From: Rhizobium leguminosarum
GTDB taxonomy: Bacteria; Pseudomonadota; Alphaproteobacteria; Rhizobiales; Rhizobiaceae
NCBI RefSeq assembly: GCF_002953715.1
Contig: NZ_CP025012.1
Span: forward strand, 2,232,001-2,296,000
DNA length: 64,000 nucleotides
Direction of reading: 5' to 3'
Below the pieces are notes generated by a model. That model was not told the DNA's origin. It made no database searches and saw only the letters and a list, made by a program, of their open reading frames with translations. Positions within the stretch are counted from its first letter, which is position 1. Every line of letters begins with the position of its first letter. Position numbers and translations under genes: made by a program. This document shows, piece by piece, positions 48,776 through 58,460 of the stretch.

Positions 48776-49651
48776 ATGACCAAGACGACATCCCGACTCC
48801 TTGCCACCGCGCTCTCTTCCGTTTTCCTGATGGGCGCTTTCACTCTGGCTCAGGCAGGCCAGGCAAGCTTCGTCGTTGATGTGCAGTCCGGTCAGGTCCT
48901 TGAAGGCTCCAATCAGGACGATCTGAACTATCCGGCGTCGCTGACCAAAATGATGACGCTCTATCTCGCCTTCGAGGCCCTGCATGACGGACGCCTCAAC
49001 TGGGAACAGAAGCTCACCATGTCGGAAAATGCCGAGAGCAAGGAGCCTTTCAAGCTCGCCGTCGGCGCCGGCCGCAAGGTGACGCTGCGCGAAGCGGTCG
49101 AAGGAATTGTCGTGCTGTCCGCCAACGATGCGGCTGTGGCGATCGCCGAGCAGCTTGGCGGCTCCGAACCGGCTTTCGCCAAGGCGATGACCGACAAGGC
49201 TCGTCAGCTCGGCATGAAGGATACGGTCTTCAAGAATCCGTCGGGCCTTCCCGATCCTGAGCAGGTCACCACGGCGCGTGATATGGCGACACTCGGCGTT
49301 TCGCTGATGCGTGACTTCCCAGAGGAGTTCAAGCTCTTCTCGATGCGCGGATTCCAGTTCCGCGGCATGAAGCTGCGCGGCCATAACAACCTCATGTATC
49401 GCTATGACGGCGTCGACGGCATCAAGACCGGCTACACCGACGCATCGGGCTACAATGTCGTGACGTCGGCGCTGAAGGATGGCCGCCGCGTGGTCGGCGT
49501 CGTCATGGGCGAAAAGACCGCGAGCATACGCGACGACAAGATGGCAAGCCTGCTGGACAGCACTCTCTCGCCGTCATCGACCGCCACAGCTTCCACGACA
49601 CCGGGCAGCCAGCCGGGAGCGACGATGACGGATTCGCAGCCAACCAAATAG
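48776..49651 (+). CDS. D-alanyl-D-alanine carboxypeptidase (PBP5/6 family)
   Basis: A 291-residue periplasmic penicillin-binding protein. A signal peptide (about res. 1-28) is followed by SxxK in SLTKMM (Ser55, Lys58), SxN in LSANDAA (Ser115-Asn117) and KTG (217-219). It removes the terminal D-Ala from peptidoglycan stems. The PBP5 C-terminal beta domain and membrane helix are missing; instead a Ser/Thr/Pro-rich tail ends the protein, making this a short DacF/DacC-like form. An upstream ATG at 48734 is an alternative start. Confidence 0.88.
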   Translation: MTKTTSRLLATALSSVFLMGAFTLAQAGQASFVVDVQSGQVLEGSNQDDLNYPASLTKMMTLYLAFEALHDGRLNWEQKLTMSENAESKEPFKLAVGAGRKVTLREAVEGIVVLSANDAAVAIAEQLGGSEPAFAKAMTDKARQLGMKDTVFKNPSGLPDPEQVTTARDMATLGVSLMRDFPEEFKLFSMRGFQFRGMKLRGHNNLMYRYDGVDGIKTGYTDASGYNVVTSALKDGRRVVGVVMGEKTASIRDDKMASLLDSTLSPSSTATASTTPGSQPGATMTDSQPTK

Positions 49652-49679
49652 GCGCGATGAGCAGAGACTTGCCGACGGG

Positions 49680-50933
49680 TTATCTGAAAGCCACTTCCAG
49701 ATGCTGCCGGTCTTGCGCGATCACCCTGCAATTCGTTTCGAATCCTTCGCCTTTGATGGCCAGAATGAATTCCAAAGGAATGCCTGATGTATTGGAGACC
49801 GAAATGCCGGCGCTCTCCGATCCAATGGATTTGACGGTGCAGTCGATGGTCGAGCGCCGATCGTTGAACAGGATCGAACCCGCCTTCAGCACCCGTCGTC
49901 GAGCGCCAATGGCGTGATCGGCGTGGATCGAGCTCCACGACACGCAACGATTCCGTCCGCCATGCTTGGCCTGATACATCGCCGCATCCGCCTGAGCCAG
50001 CAGGGTCTCGATCTCTTTGCTGACGATCGAGAGTGCCGAAGTTCCGAAGCTGGCTGTAACGGTCAGAGCGCCATGATCGCCGCGAATGATCTCAGAGGCG
50101 ATGGCGGCTCTGAGTTTCTCGGCGACTGCGACGGCACCTTCCCGATCGACATGCGGCAGGATGACGGCAAACTCCTCGCCGCCAAGACGGCCGAACAGAT
50201 CACCGGCTCGAAGGGTCGCCTTGCAGGTCGATGCCACCGCCTTGAGGACCTCGTCTCCGGCCGCATGTCCATGCGTATCGTTCACCTTCTTGAAATGATC
50301 GATGTCGAAGACGATGCATGAGAGGTCGTGCTTGTGTCGCAGAGCGAGCGAAATGAGCTGATCGGCCTCCTGCTTGAAGGCACGCCGCGTCATCGCCTCG
50401 GTCAGGCTGTCGATGGCCGCCGACTGCATGAGCTCGATGCGGTCCATCGCAGCTCCCGCCAGCTCCTCGAGAATGCTGAGGTCTCTGTTGCCGAACGATC
50501 TTGGCCGGCGGTCGATCGCGCATACGGTTCCGATCATGTGCCCGGCTTTCGTTCTCAGCGGCACACCGGCATAAAAACGAATATTGTCCTCGCCCGTCAC
50601 CGAAGGATGCTGTGAAAACCGCGAGTCCTTGGTAGCGTCCTGAACGACGACAGGCCTTTCACAGTCCACGACGTAGCGGCAGAACGTGTCTTCGCGCGAA
50701 ACCTCGTCGGCCGAAAGGCCTGAGCAAGCCTTGTACCATTGCCGATGCGCATCGATCAGTGAGACGATGCCGATGTCGATGGAAAATATCTCCTTTATAA
50801 GGCGTACGATCCGCTCGAAGCCCTCGTCCCTCGGAGTGTCGAGGAGATCGAGCTGCTGCAGCGCAGCCAAGCGATCATTTTCGCGTTGGATCGCCTCCAA
50901 TGACGATTTCCCGAATACTCGTGCAGCCACCAT
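49680..50933 (-). CDS. GAF-GGDEF-PilZ protein, probable diguanylate cyclase
   Basis: A 417-residue cytosolic signalling protein. A GAF domain (about res. 20-170) is followed by GGDEF (about 172-330) with an intact GGEEF (251-255) and an inhibitory I-site RAGD (242-245) five residues before it. A C-terminal domain of about 80 residues starts RRRVLKAGSILFN and reads like PilZ, though the DxSxxG motif is degenerate (SIGSESAG). It would make c-di-GMP and may sense it through the I-site or PilZ. No transmembrane helix. AGGAGG 8 bases upstream fixes the ATG. Confidence 0.85.
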   Translation of the reverse strand: MVAARVFGKSSLEAIQRENDRLAALQQLDLLDTPRDEGFERIVRLIKEIFSIDIGIVSLIDAHRQWYKACSGLSADEVSREDTFCRYVVDCERPVVVQDATKDSRFSQHPSVTGEDNIRFYAGVPLRTKAGHMIGTVCAIDRRPRSFGNRDLSILEELAGAAMDRIELMQSAAIDSLTEAMTRRAFKQEADQLISLALRHKHDLSCIVFDIDHFKKVNDTHGHAAGDEVLKAVASTCKATLRAGDLFGRLGGEEFAVILPHVDREGAVAVAEKLRAAIASEIIRGDHGALTVTASFGTSALSIVSKEIETLLAQADAAMYQAKHGGRNRCVSWSSIHADHAIGARRRVLKAGSILFNDRRSTIDCTVKSIGSESAGISVSNTSGIPLEFILAIKGEGFETNCRVIAQDRQHLEVAFR

Positions 50934-51080
50934 GCAGCATTCCTCCTGAAAGGGACTGTATGATGCGTTCCATAAATTCGTGAATAAATTGAATACGATG
51001 ACGACCCCTATGCCATGGGGTCAAATTTTTTTCAGAATCGACAACCCCCGATATTCAAGGGGCGGCCTCGGAATTCGAGT

Positions 51081-51692
51081 TCAGATTGAGCGCAGCGTCC
51101 AGCTGACAATCTCGGAGGCGACCGTGGAGAAGGCACGGTCGAGGCCTTTGACGAAGCCGTCATTGTCGCCGCCGGCCGGCGCCATGGCGCGGAACACCTT
51201 CTGGGCGCGCACCGAGCCGTTGCGGTCGTTGAGGATCTTGGCGGAGATCTCGACCACCGCCTGGTTGCCGTTCGAAGCGTCGATCTCGAAGGCGCGGATG
51301 TCGGTGACGATCTGGTAGTCGATCGCCAGCCCCTGCCCCGGCATGCCGACGCCGCCGAGCTTGCCGGAATTCTCGAAGGCTTCCACCAGCTTCGACTGCA
51401 CGATGCGCGGCAGCTTGTCGCCCCACTGCGCCTTCGAGAGATACTGGATTTCCGAAGGCGAAACACGGATGACGATCTGCTCGCTATCGAGCGACCTTAG
51501 CGCCGTCGGGCTGGCGATCAGGATCTGGCGAGATTTGGCCGCGGGTCCGCTGCCGTCGACGGCAGCGGGCAGGTCATAGGTGTCGTTCTTGGCCGCGGTG
51601 CCGCACCCCGAAAGGATCAACGCCGTCAGCGGCAGCGCGATCACCGTTCCCCTGATCCGTGAACGGCGCGACAACAGATGCGATGCGACCAT
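51081..51692 (-). CDS. ABC transport auxiliary lipoprotein (PqiC/YmbA-like)
   Basis: A 203-residue lipoprotein. The lipobox is LILSGC, and TYDLPA is the start of the ABC_trans_aux domain (PF03886-like), with LRSLDSEQIVIRVSPSEIQYLSKAQWGDKLP in the middle. It is the last gene of the Mla-like operon (25 bases after mlaD). In related systems this lipoprotein sits in the outer membrane as the partner of the MCE protein. Confidence 0.82.
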   Translation of the reverse strand: MVASHLLSRRSRIRGTVIALPLTALILSGCGTAAKNDTYDLPAAVDGSGPAAKSRQILIASPTALRSLDSEQIVIRVSPSEIQYLSKAQWGDKLPRIVQSKLVEAFENSGKLGGVGMPGQGLAIDYQIVTDIRAFEIDASNGNQAVVEISAKILNDRNGSVRAQKVFRAMAPAGGDNDGFVKGLDRAFSTVASEIVSWTLRSI

Positions 51693-51716
51693 ATTAGGCT
51701 ACCCCTGACTTCCCAG

Positions 51717-53087
51717 TTAACGCCGCGTCCGGCCGTCATATTGCTTCACCGTTTCCCCGCCGAAGATCAGGCGTTGCGGATTGCGGTCGAAGTTGGTGAT
51801 CGTATCGTTCAAATTGTTCACGGTTCCGCGCATGTCGTTGACGAGAGTCTGCACGTCGCGCAAGCCGCCGCTCGAGAATTTCTGTAGATTGTCGGCGATC
51901 GGCCCGATGCGCGAATTCAGGTTGTCGGCCACCTTCTTGAAGGATTCCAGCGTATCGCGCGCTTCCGTGAACAGCGATTGCGTATTGTCGGTGCCGAGCA
52001 GCGCATCGACCTTGATGAGAATGCCGTCGATGCGGGTCGAGGCCGAATTCAGCTTGTTGGAAAGCTGCGACACGTCCTGGATCGTCTGGTCGATATCTTT
52101 CTGACGCGCCGAAACCGTGTTGGCGACATCGCGGATCGAGGCGACGGCGGCGCGCGCATCCTTGGTCGCCTGCGCGATATCGTCGACGGAGCCCTTCACC
52201 TTCGCCGGATCGATCTGGGCAACGAGCGTATCGACCCGGTCGAGTGTCGCCTGCGCCTGCTTGCCGAAATCATTGAAGGTGGTGGCAGTCTGGTCGAACT
52301 TCTGGATCGCGCCCTTGAGGTCGCCCGAGGCATCGGCGACATTGGCGGAAATCTTCTCGGCATTGGAAACGATGTTGTCGATCTTCTGCGCATCGACTGC
52401 CTTGACCAGCGATTCGACGGCTTGAAGCGTCGAGTCGACACGACCGGAAACCGCCTTCACCGTCTCCGAGAGCTGGCCGACGCTCTGCAGGAAGGAGTCG
52501 ATATTGCCGGAATTCTTGGCCAGTGCATCCGAGAACGTCTCGGCATTCTTGAACGTCTCGGTCAACGGCCCGCGCGAATCCTCGATGAAACCCTGAAGTT
52601 CGCCGACCGCGTCGTTAGCGCGATCGAGGATCTTGTCGGCCGTCGCCAGAAGATTGGTGACGCTCGACTGGTCGGCGACGATGACGGCGCGTTTGCCGTT
52701 GTCGATCGCATGCTGGAGGATGCTTTCCTCGCCCTTGCGGCCACCTGACAGTTCGATATAGGCAGCCCCGGTCAAACCCTGGATTTCCAGCGCGGCCTTG
52801 GTGGAGGGGTAGATCGGCGCATCGGTGCGCACCTGAGTGAAGGCCAGCGAATACTGCGGATCGTCGGCATCGATCGACAGCGTCTGCACCGAGCCGATCT
52901 GGATGCCGTTGAAACGCACCGGCGAGCCGACGCTGAGGCCGTTGGCCGAGCCCGGAATACGAACGATCAGTTCCGTCATCGGACCGCCGCGGCCATACTC
53001 GGCCATCCAGTAGACGAAGCCGAAGGCAGCCGCGATCACCAGCACCGTGAAAAAACCGACAATCGTGTAATTGGCTTTGGTTTCCAT
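51717..53087 (-). CDS. MlaD-family (MCE) substrate-binding protein
   Basis: A 456-residue protein. An N-terminal transmembrane anchor (NYTIVGFFTVLVIAAAFGFVY) precedes a single MCE domain (GLSVGSPVRFNGIQIGSV, SLAFTQVRTDAPIYPSTKAAL, GLTGAAYIELSGG) and a long coiled-coil tail (about res. 150-430). MCE proteins carry lipids across the periplasm as oligomers. The long helical C-terminus is typical of rhizobial and mycobacterial-like MCE proteins and much longer than E. coli MlaD. Confidence 0.9.
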   Translation of the reverse strand: METKANYTIVGFFTVLVIAAAFGFVYWMAEYGRGGPMTELIVRIPGSANGLSVGSPVRFNGIQIGSVQTLSIDADDPQYSLAFTQVRTDAPIYPSTKAALEIQGLTGAAYIELSGGRKGEESILQHAIDNGKRAVIVADQSSVTNLLATADKILDRANDAVGELQGFIEDSRGPLTETFKNAETFSDALAKNSGNIDSFLQSVGQLSETVKAVSGRVDSTLQAVESLVKAVDAQKIDNIVSNAEKISANVADASGDLKGAIQKFDQTATTFNDFGKQAQATLDRVDTLVAQIDPAKVKGSVDDIAQATKDARAAVASIRDVANTVSARQKDIDQTIQDVSQLSNKLNSASTRIDGILIKVDALLGTDNTQSLFTEARDTLESFKKVADNLNSRIGPIADNLQKFSSGGLRDVQTLVNDMRGTVNNLNDTITNFDRNPQRLIFGGETVKQYDGRTRR

Positions 53088-53096
53088 CTTATCCGG

Positions 53097-53942
53097 TCAC
53101 TTTCCGCTGCTGTCGTGCCGCGCGGCAGCATCGTTCTGCGGCACGATCGACCGCGCGCGTTTGCCCTTGAAATAGGCCTGCACCCACGGATCGTCATAGG
53201 CCAACATGTCGTCGATCGTGCCTTCCACCATTACTCGCTTCTTTCCGAGCACGGCAATACGGTCGCAGACCGAAAACAGGCTGTCGAGGTCGTGCGTGAC
53301 CATATACACGGTCAATCCCAGACTATCGCGCAGGTTGGCGATCAGTTCGTCGAATTCGGCCGCACCGATCGGGTCGAGGCCGGAGGTCGGCTCGTCCAGG
53401 AAGACGAGTTCCGGATCGAGTGACAGCGCGCGCGCAAGGGCTGCGCGCTTGATCATGCCGCCGGAGAGTTCGGATGGATATTTGTCGGCGGCATCGGCGG
53501 CAAGCCCGACCATGCGGATCTTCAGATGCGCCAGCTCGTCCATCAGCGAGGTCGGCAGGTCGAGATATTCGCGCATCGGCACCTGGATGTTTTCCTTGAC
53601 CGTCAGCGACGAGAACAGCGCCCCCTGCTGGAACAGCACGCCGAGCCGCATGTCGAGCGCGTTGCGCTGCGGCTCGTCGAGTTCGTCGAAATCCTGGCCG
53701 AGGATCTTGATCGTGCCGGAGCGGCGCGGCAGCAGCCGGAGCACGGTGCGCATCAGCACCGATTTGCCGGTGCCGGACGCGCCGACGAAGCCGAGGATCT
53801 CGCCGCGGTAAATATTGAGGTTCAAATTGTCGAGCACGACCTTGGAACCGAAGCCGACGGTGACGTCGCGCGCCGACAGCACGATGTCCCTTTCGTCCTT
53901 GTCTTCCGTATCGATCGGTTTCTCGTCCACGCGGTCCGCCAT
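53097..53942 (-). CDS. MlaF-type ABC transporter ATPase
   Basis: A 281-residue ATPase. Walker A is GASGTGKS (54-61), the signature is LSGGMIKRAALARAL, and Walker B is ELVFLDEPTSGLDP, which with PTSGLDPIGA matches the MlaF/Ttg2A lipid-transport group. The start at 53942 (MADRVDE) directly follows the permease stop. It energises the MlaE-like permease of the same operon. Confidence 0.93.
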   Translation of the reverse strand: MADRVDEKPIDTEDKDERDIVLSARDVTVGFGSKVVLDNLNLNIYRGEILGFVGASGTGKSVLMRTVLRLLPRRSGTIKILGQDFDELDEPQRNALDMRLGVLFQQGALFSSLTVKENIQVPMREYLDLPTSLMDELAHLKIRMVGLAADAADKYPSELSGGMIKRAALARALSLDPELVFLDEPTSGLDPIGAAEFDELIANLRDSLGLTVYMVTHDLDSLFSVCDRIAVLGKKRVMVEGTIDDMLAYDDPWVQAYFKGKRARSIVPQNDAAARHDSSGK

Positions 53943-53943
53943 C

Positions 53944-55113
53944 CTAGAAATCGATCGCTGCATAGAACATCGCAAAAAGCCCGTCCATCAGGATGACGAC
54001 GAAAATCGCCTTCACCACCGCGGCCGTCACATGCTGGCCGAGCGATTCCGCGCTGCCACCGACCTTCAGCCCCTCGACGGCGGCGACGATGCCGATGACC
54101 AGCGCCATGAACGGCGCCTTGATCATGCCTGAGAGCACCGTCGACAGGGTCACCGCCTCGTGCAGGCGCGACAGGAAATTGGCGAAGGTGATGCCGGAAT
54201 AGCCCCAGGCGACGGCGGCAGCACCCCCGAGCGAGGCGAAATTTGCGAGCACCGTCAAAAGCGGCAGCGCGATGGTCAGCGCCACCAGCCGCGGGAAGAT
54301 CAGCACGCCGATCGGGTTCAGGCCCATCACCTTCAGCGCGTCAATCTCTTCGCGCATCTTCATCGAGCCGATTTCGGCAGTGATGGCGCTGCCCGAGCGG
54401 CCGGCGATCATGATCGAGGTCAGAAGCACGCCGATTTCGCGCAATTGCAGGATGCCGACGAGATCGACGACGAAAACCTCAGCGCCGAAGTAACGTAGCT
54501 GGAAGGCGCCCTGCTGGGCGATGATCGCCCCGATCAGGAAAGACATCAGCAAGATGATCGGAACGGCGCGAACGCCCATATGGTCGATCTGGTTGACGAT
54601 CGAGGCCGGCGAGACACCACTGCCGCGGCCGAACTTCATCTGCGCGCCACGTACCGCCGAGCCGAGGATATACATGGCGGCGGCGAAATTGTCCCAGACC
54701 TCGTAGGTCATTTTGCCGATCGGCGCGAAGATGCGCGCGGCAAGCGAGACTTTCTCCGTCTGCTCGGGCTCGGGCTTGGCCGGCTCCTCGGAAAACATCT
54801 CCAGCATTTCGTCGATATGCGGGTTGGTGCCTTCGAAGCGAACCGTCCGCCCGCCCGCCTCTTCTTGCTTTTTCAGCCGGCACAGCAGCCAGATGCCGGC
54901 GGTGTCGATCTCCGAAATCTCCGAGAGGTCTACCGTCAGGTCGCCAGTCTTCTTCTGCAGGAGCTTTTCGAAATCGCGCAGCACCAGATGGATGTAGGCG
55001 CTGCGCCAATTTCCCAGAAGACGCACACGCTGTCCCGAGCCATCAGCCTGGTCGTCCACATCAAGGGAGGCGGCGTTGCGATTCTCGGCGTTCAAGATAC
55101 TTGTGTCTTTCAA
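53944..55113 (-). CDS. MlaE-type permease with N-terminal STAS domain
   Basis: A 389-residue fusion. Residues about 25-115 form a STAS domain (TVDLSEISEIDTAGIWLLCRL), the role played by separate MlaB in E. coli. The remainder is the MlaE permease (RAVPIILLMSFLIGAIIAQQ, GREIDALKVMGLNPIGVLIFPR-like segment, GSAESLGQHVTAAVVKAIF). It is the first gene of the four-gene operon for retrograde or anterograde phospholipid transport. Confidence 0.92.
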   Translation of the reverse strand: MKDTSILNAENRNAASLDVDDQADGSGQRVRLLGNWRSAYIHLVLRDFEKLLQKKTGDLTVDLSEISEIDTAGIWLLCRLKKQEEAGGRTVRFEGTNPHIDEMLEMFSEEPAKPEPEQTEKVSLAARIFAPIGKMTYEVWDNFAAAMYILGSAVRGAQMKFGRGSGVSPASIVNQIDHMGVRAVPIILLMSFLIGAIIAQQGAFQLRYFGAEVFVVDLVGILQLREIGVLLTSIMIAGRSGSAITAEIGSMKMREEIDALKVMGLNPIGVLIFPRLVALTIALPLLTVLANFASLGGAAAVAWGYSGITFANFLSRLHEAVTLSTVLSGMIKAPFMALVIGIVAAVEGLKVGGSAESLGQHVTAAVVKAIFVVILMDGLFAMFYAAIDF

Positions 55114-55215
55114 GGCTTACAGCGACATTGCCGAATCGCGAAACAGATCATTCGTGGCCCGGCGCGTTAATATACAGAAGCACCGTGCGATTTCCATGCT
55201 TGCAGGACAGCAATA

Positions 55216-56199
55216 ATGCCGCGCACCCTCGATATCCAGATGAATTCCTTTCCGATTGCCGGGACCTTCACCATCTCGCGCGGGGCAAAGACCGAAGCCG
55301 AGGTCATCACCTGCGCGCTTGTCGAAGCGGGTGCGCAGGGCCTCGGCGAATGCGTGCCCTACCGCCGCTACGGCGAGACCATGGAGAGTGTTTTCGCCCA
55401 GATCGAGGCGGCGCGACCGCTGATCGAGGCCGGCATTTCACGCAGCGACCTGCTGTCGGCCATGCTGCCGGGTGCGGCCCGCAACGCCGTCGATTGCGCC
55501 CTCTGGGATCTCGAGGCGAAGCAGACAGGAAACAGCGTCGCCGCCCGCCTCGGCCTTTCCGCTCCGCAGCCGCTCACCACCGCCTACACCATCTCCCTCG
55601 GCGAACCGGAGGTGATGGCCGCCCAGGCGCGCGAGCATGCCGGCCGCGCCCTGCTCAAGGTCAAGGTCGGCACCGGCGACGATGAAAGCCGCATCCGCGC
55701 CGTCCGTGCAGCAGCACCCGATTCCGAAATCATCCTTGATGCCAATGAGGGCTGGCCGGAAGCAGTGTTGGAACGCCACCTCAATATCGCGGCGCAAGCG
55801 GGTGTGGCCCTCGTCGAGCAGCCGCTTCCGGCCGGCCGCGATGGGCTCCTCGCCGAAATCCGCCGCCCGCTCCTCGTCTGCGCCGACGAGAGCGTCCACC
55901 ACACCGGCGATCTCGCAAGCCTTGCCGACCGCTACGACGCGATCAACATCAAGCTCGACAAGACGGGCGGCCTGACGGAGGCCCTGGCAATGAAGGCCGA
56001 GGCCGAACGCCTCGGCTTCAGCATCATGATCGGCTGCATGGTCGGCACCTCGCTTGCCATGGCGCCCGCCGTATTGCTCGCCCAGAACGCCGATTTCGTC
56101 GATCTCGACGGCCCGCTGCTGCTGGCCCGCGACCGCGAACCCGGCCTGCGTTACGCCGCTTCCCTGGTCTTTCCGCCCGAAAGCACCCTCTGGGGCTGA
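55216..56199 (+). CDS. Enolase-superfamily dipeptide epimerase (L-Ala-D/L-Glu epimerase type)
   Basis: A 327-residue MLE/MR-type enzyme. The base KxK is in LLKVKVG; metal ligands are in ILDANEGW, LVEQPL and CADES; the second base is in NIKLDKTGG; and the barrel ends with DLDGPLLLA. These features fit the L-Ala-D/L-Glu epimerases that recycle murein peptides (YcjG/YkfB). AGGACAG precedes the ATG. Its last 49 bases overlap the convergent MFS gene. Confidence 0.82.
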   Translation: MPRTLDIQMNSFPIAGTFTISRGAKTEAEVITCALVEAGAQGLGECVPYRRYGETMESVFAQIEAARPLIEAGISRSDLLSAMLPGAARNAVDCALWDLEAKQTGNSVAARLGLSAPQPLTTAYTISLGEPEVMAAQAREHAGRALLKVKVGTGDDESRIRAVRAAAPDSEIILDANEGWPEAVLERHLNIAAQAGVALVEQPLPAGRDGLLAEIRRPLLVCADESVHHTGDLASLADRYDAINIKLDKTGGLTEALAMKAEAERLGFSIMIGCMVGTSLAMAPAVLLAQNADFVDLDGPLLLARDREPGLRYAASLVFPPESTLWG

Positions 56200-57371
56200 A
56201 GATAATAGGCGAAGATGACGATGCCGAGGCCGGAGAACGCGACCACGGCCATGACGTAGTAGCTGACGACGCCGAGCCAGGCATAGAGATAACCCGACGC
56301 CAGGGTCATCAGCGCCATCGCCATGCCGACATAGAAGAAATACGCGCCCTGCGCCGATGATTCCTGCGTTTCCTGCACGGTCACCACGATCCGCCGCTGC
56401 ACGCCGGTATGCACGAAGGCGTAGGTGAAGCCATGGAAACATTGCAGCAGGAAGAAACCGGCAAAGCCTGTATTCATCGGAAACAGGATCCAGCGGCAGA
56501 CACTGATGGCGCAGCCGAAGCGGATCAGCGTCCAGGCGTCGAAGCGACGGTTGAGACGCTTCGACAGGAAGAACACCGTCACTTCCGAAGCGACGCCGGC
56601 GCTCCAGAGCACGCCGACTTGCGTACCGGAGAAGCCGAGTTGATGCCAGTAGATCGAGGAAAAAGCGTTCAGCACCGCATGGCTCGACTGCTGGATGGCG
56701 ACGCCGATCAGAAGCAGCAGAAGGTGCGGCTCGCGCAGGCCACTGCCGGTGGCTGCCGGAATGTTGATCGGCTGGCCGCGCCGTCGCGTCGGTCCGATGC
56801 GCGGACAGAAGATCGCCATGACCACGGTCATGATAAAGCCGAACACCATGACCGGCAGCACCATTTCGCCGCCCCACCGACTGATCAGCTGGCCGCCGAC
56901 CAGCGTCGAGACGATGAAGGCGATCGAGCCCCATACGCGCATCGATCCGTAGTCGAGCCCCCAGCGGCGCACGCCCGAGATGACGATCGATTCAACGACG
57001 GGCACATAGGGCGCAAAGGTGGCGCCCTGCAGCGCATAGACGATCGTCACGGGCCAGAAGGTCGTCGTCCAGAACAGCGCGATCGCCGTCAGCAGCGACA
57101 GGCAACCCGACCAGAGCAGCACGTCGGCACGCTCCTTCAATCGATCGGCGATCATGGCGACGACAGGCGCTACCAGCACCCGAACCACCATCGGTATGGC
57201 AAGGATGATGCCGATCTCATGGTCGCTGAAGCTGTGGGTTGCGAGCCACACGGGAAAAAACGGCAGGACGATACCGTTGACGAGCAGCGGCGCGCAGTAG
57301 GAAAGCGCGCTGAGCAACCGGAAGCGCGGCGGCGCTCCCTCACCCGTCGGGGAATTTTGAGCGGGAATCAT
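56151..57371 (-). CDS. MFS transporter (HcaT/MFS_1-like)
   Basis: A 406-residue 12-helix major facilitator. It opens LLSALSYCAPLLVNGIVLPFFPVWL and has MRVWGSIAFIVSTLVGGQLI, a block typical of the phenylpropionate/nucleoside-symporter-like MFS_1 group (HcaT). The substrate is unknown; a murein-peptide link is only suggested by its convergent neighbour. Its 3' end overlaps the epimerase gene by 49 bases. Confidence 0.8.
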   Translation of the reverse strand: MIPAQNSPTGEGAPPRFRLLSALSYCAPLLVNGIVLPFFPVWLATHSFSDHEIGIILAIPMVVRVLVAPVVAMIADRLKERADVLLWSGCLSLLTAIALFWTTTFWPVTIVYALQGATFAPYVPVVESIVISGVRRWGLDYGSMRVWGSIAFIVSTLVGGQLISRWGGEMVLPVMVFGFIMTVVMAIFCPRIGPTRRRGQPINIPAATGSGLREPHLLLLLIGVAIQQSSHAVLNAFSSIYWHQLGFSGTQVGVLWSAGVASEVTVFFLSKRLNRRFDAWTLIRFGCAISVCRWILFPMNTGFAGFFLLQCFHGFTYAFVHTGVQRRIVVTVQETQESSAQGAYFFYVGMAMALMTLASGYLYAWLGVVSYYVMAVVAFSGLGIVIFAYYLQPQRVLSGGKTREAA

Positions 57372-57536
57372 TGGTGGACCTGAAGGAAACTGGACGTTGT
57401 CCTAACACACCACCCTGGAGGCGACTATTGCGAGAAATAGCCGTTCTGAAACGTTTTAGAAAATAAATAGGGCCTGTCGCCTAACGGTAACGGCTAAATT
57501 CGAGGGAGCGCAGGCGCGGATGCGCCGGCGCCAAAA

Positions 57537-58346
57537 TCAGGCGGCCTGTGGAGCCAGTTCTGCGTCTTCCCGCTCGACGGCGGCAAGTGCTGTCACACTG
57601 CTGGCGAGCGCCCGCCAGGTGATCAGTTCGAACGTGCCGTCCTCGTGCTCGGCCACCGCCGTGCAGCTTTCCACCCAATCACCGGTGTTGATGTAACGGA
57701 TACCGTCCATGTCCTGGATGATGGCATGATGGATATGTCCGCAGATCACCCCGTCGGCGCCGTTTTTACGGGCTTCCTCGGCCACGACGCGCTCGAATTC
57801 GCCGATGAAATTGACGGCATGCTTGACCTGCAGCTTCGCCCAGGCCGAAAACGACCAGTAGGGCATGCCGAGCCGGCGGCGCACCGCTGCCAGGATGATA
57901 TTGATGCGGATCGCCGTGTCGTAGGCCCAGTCGCCGAGATAGGCGAGCAGTCGGGCGTTGCGGACGACGACGTCGAACTCGTCGCCGTGCAGGATCAGGT
58001 ATTTTCTGCCGTCAGCGCCGTCATGCATCATGCGCTCGACGACCTCGATGCCGCCGAAATGCATGCCCGGGAAGGCCCGCAGGAATTCGTCGTGATTGCC
58101 GGGAATATAGACGACCCGTGTGCCCTTGCGCGCCTTGCGCAACAGCTTCTGGACGACGTCGTTGCAGACCTGCGGCCAATACCAGCTGCGCTTCAGGCGC
58201 CAGCCGTCGACGATGTCGCCGACGAGCACGATCGTATCGGCCTCATGGTGGCGCAGGAAATCCAGCAGGAAGTCGGCCTTCGCGGCCTTCGAGCCGAGAT
58301 GGACATCGGAAATGAAGAGCGTGCGGAAATGTCGGGGTTCCATCAT
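57537..58346 (-). CDS. LpxH-like metallophosphoesterase
   Basis: A 269-residue calcineurin-type phosphoesterase. All metal blocks are present: ISDVHLG, GDIVDGW, PGNHDE, LHGDEFD and GHIHHA. It resembles UDP-2,3-diacylglucosamine hydrolase (LpxH) and its relatives, but alphaproteobacteria usually use LpxI for lipid A, so the true substrate may differ. The start at 58346 (MMEPRHFRTLF) is preferred; an ATG at 58376 is also open. Confidence 0.82.
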   Translation of the reverse strand: MMEPRHFRTLFISDVHLGSKAAKADFLLDFLRHHEADTIVLVGDIVDGWRLKRSWYWPQVCNDVVQKLLRKARKGTRVVYIPGNHDEFLRAFPGMHFGGIEVVERMMHDGADGRKYLILHGDEFDVVVRNARLLAYLGDWAYDTAIRINIILAAVRRRLGMPYWSFSAWAKLQVKHAVNFIGEFERVVAEEARKNGADGVICGHIHHAIIQDMDGIRYINTGDWVESCTAVAEHEDGTFELITWRALASSVTALAAVEREDAELAPQAA

Positions 58347-58460
58347 GTCTTTCACGAGCTGCCGCTCATGTCCCATCTTTCATCTAGCCTTCCAAAATCA
58401 GACTCGTGTTTCAGGAAGATGACAAGGTGTGGAAAAGCGCTGCAAACCCGATCATCCCGC

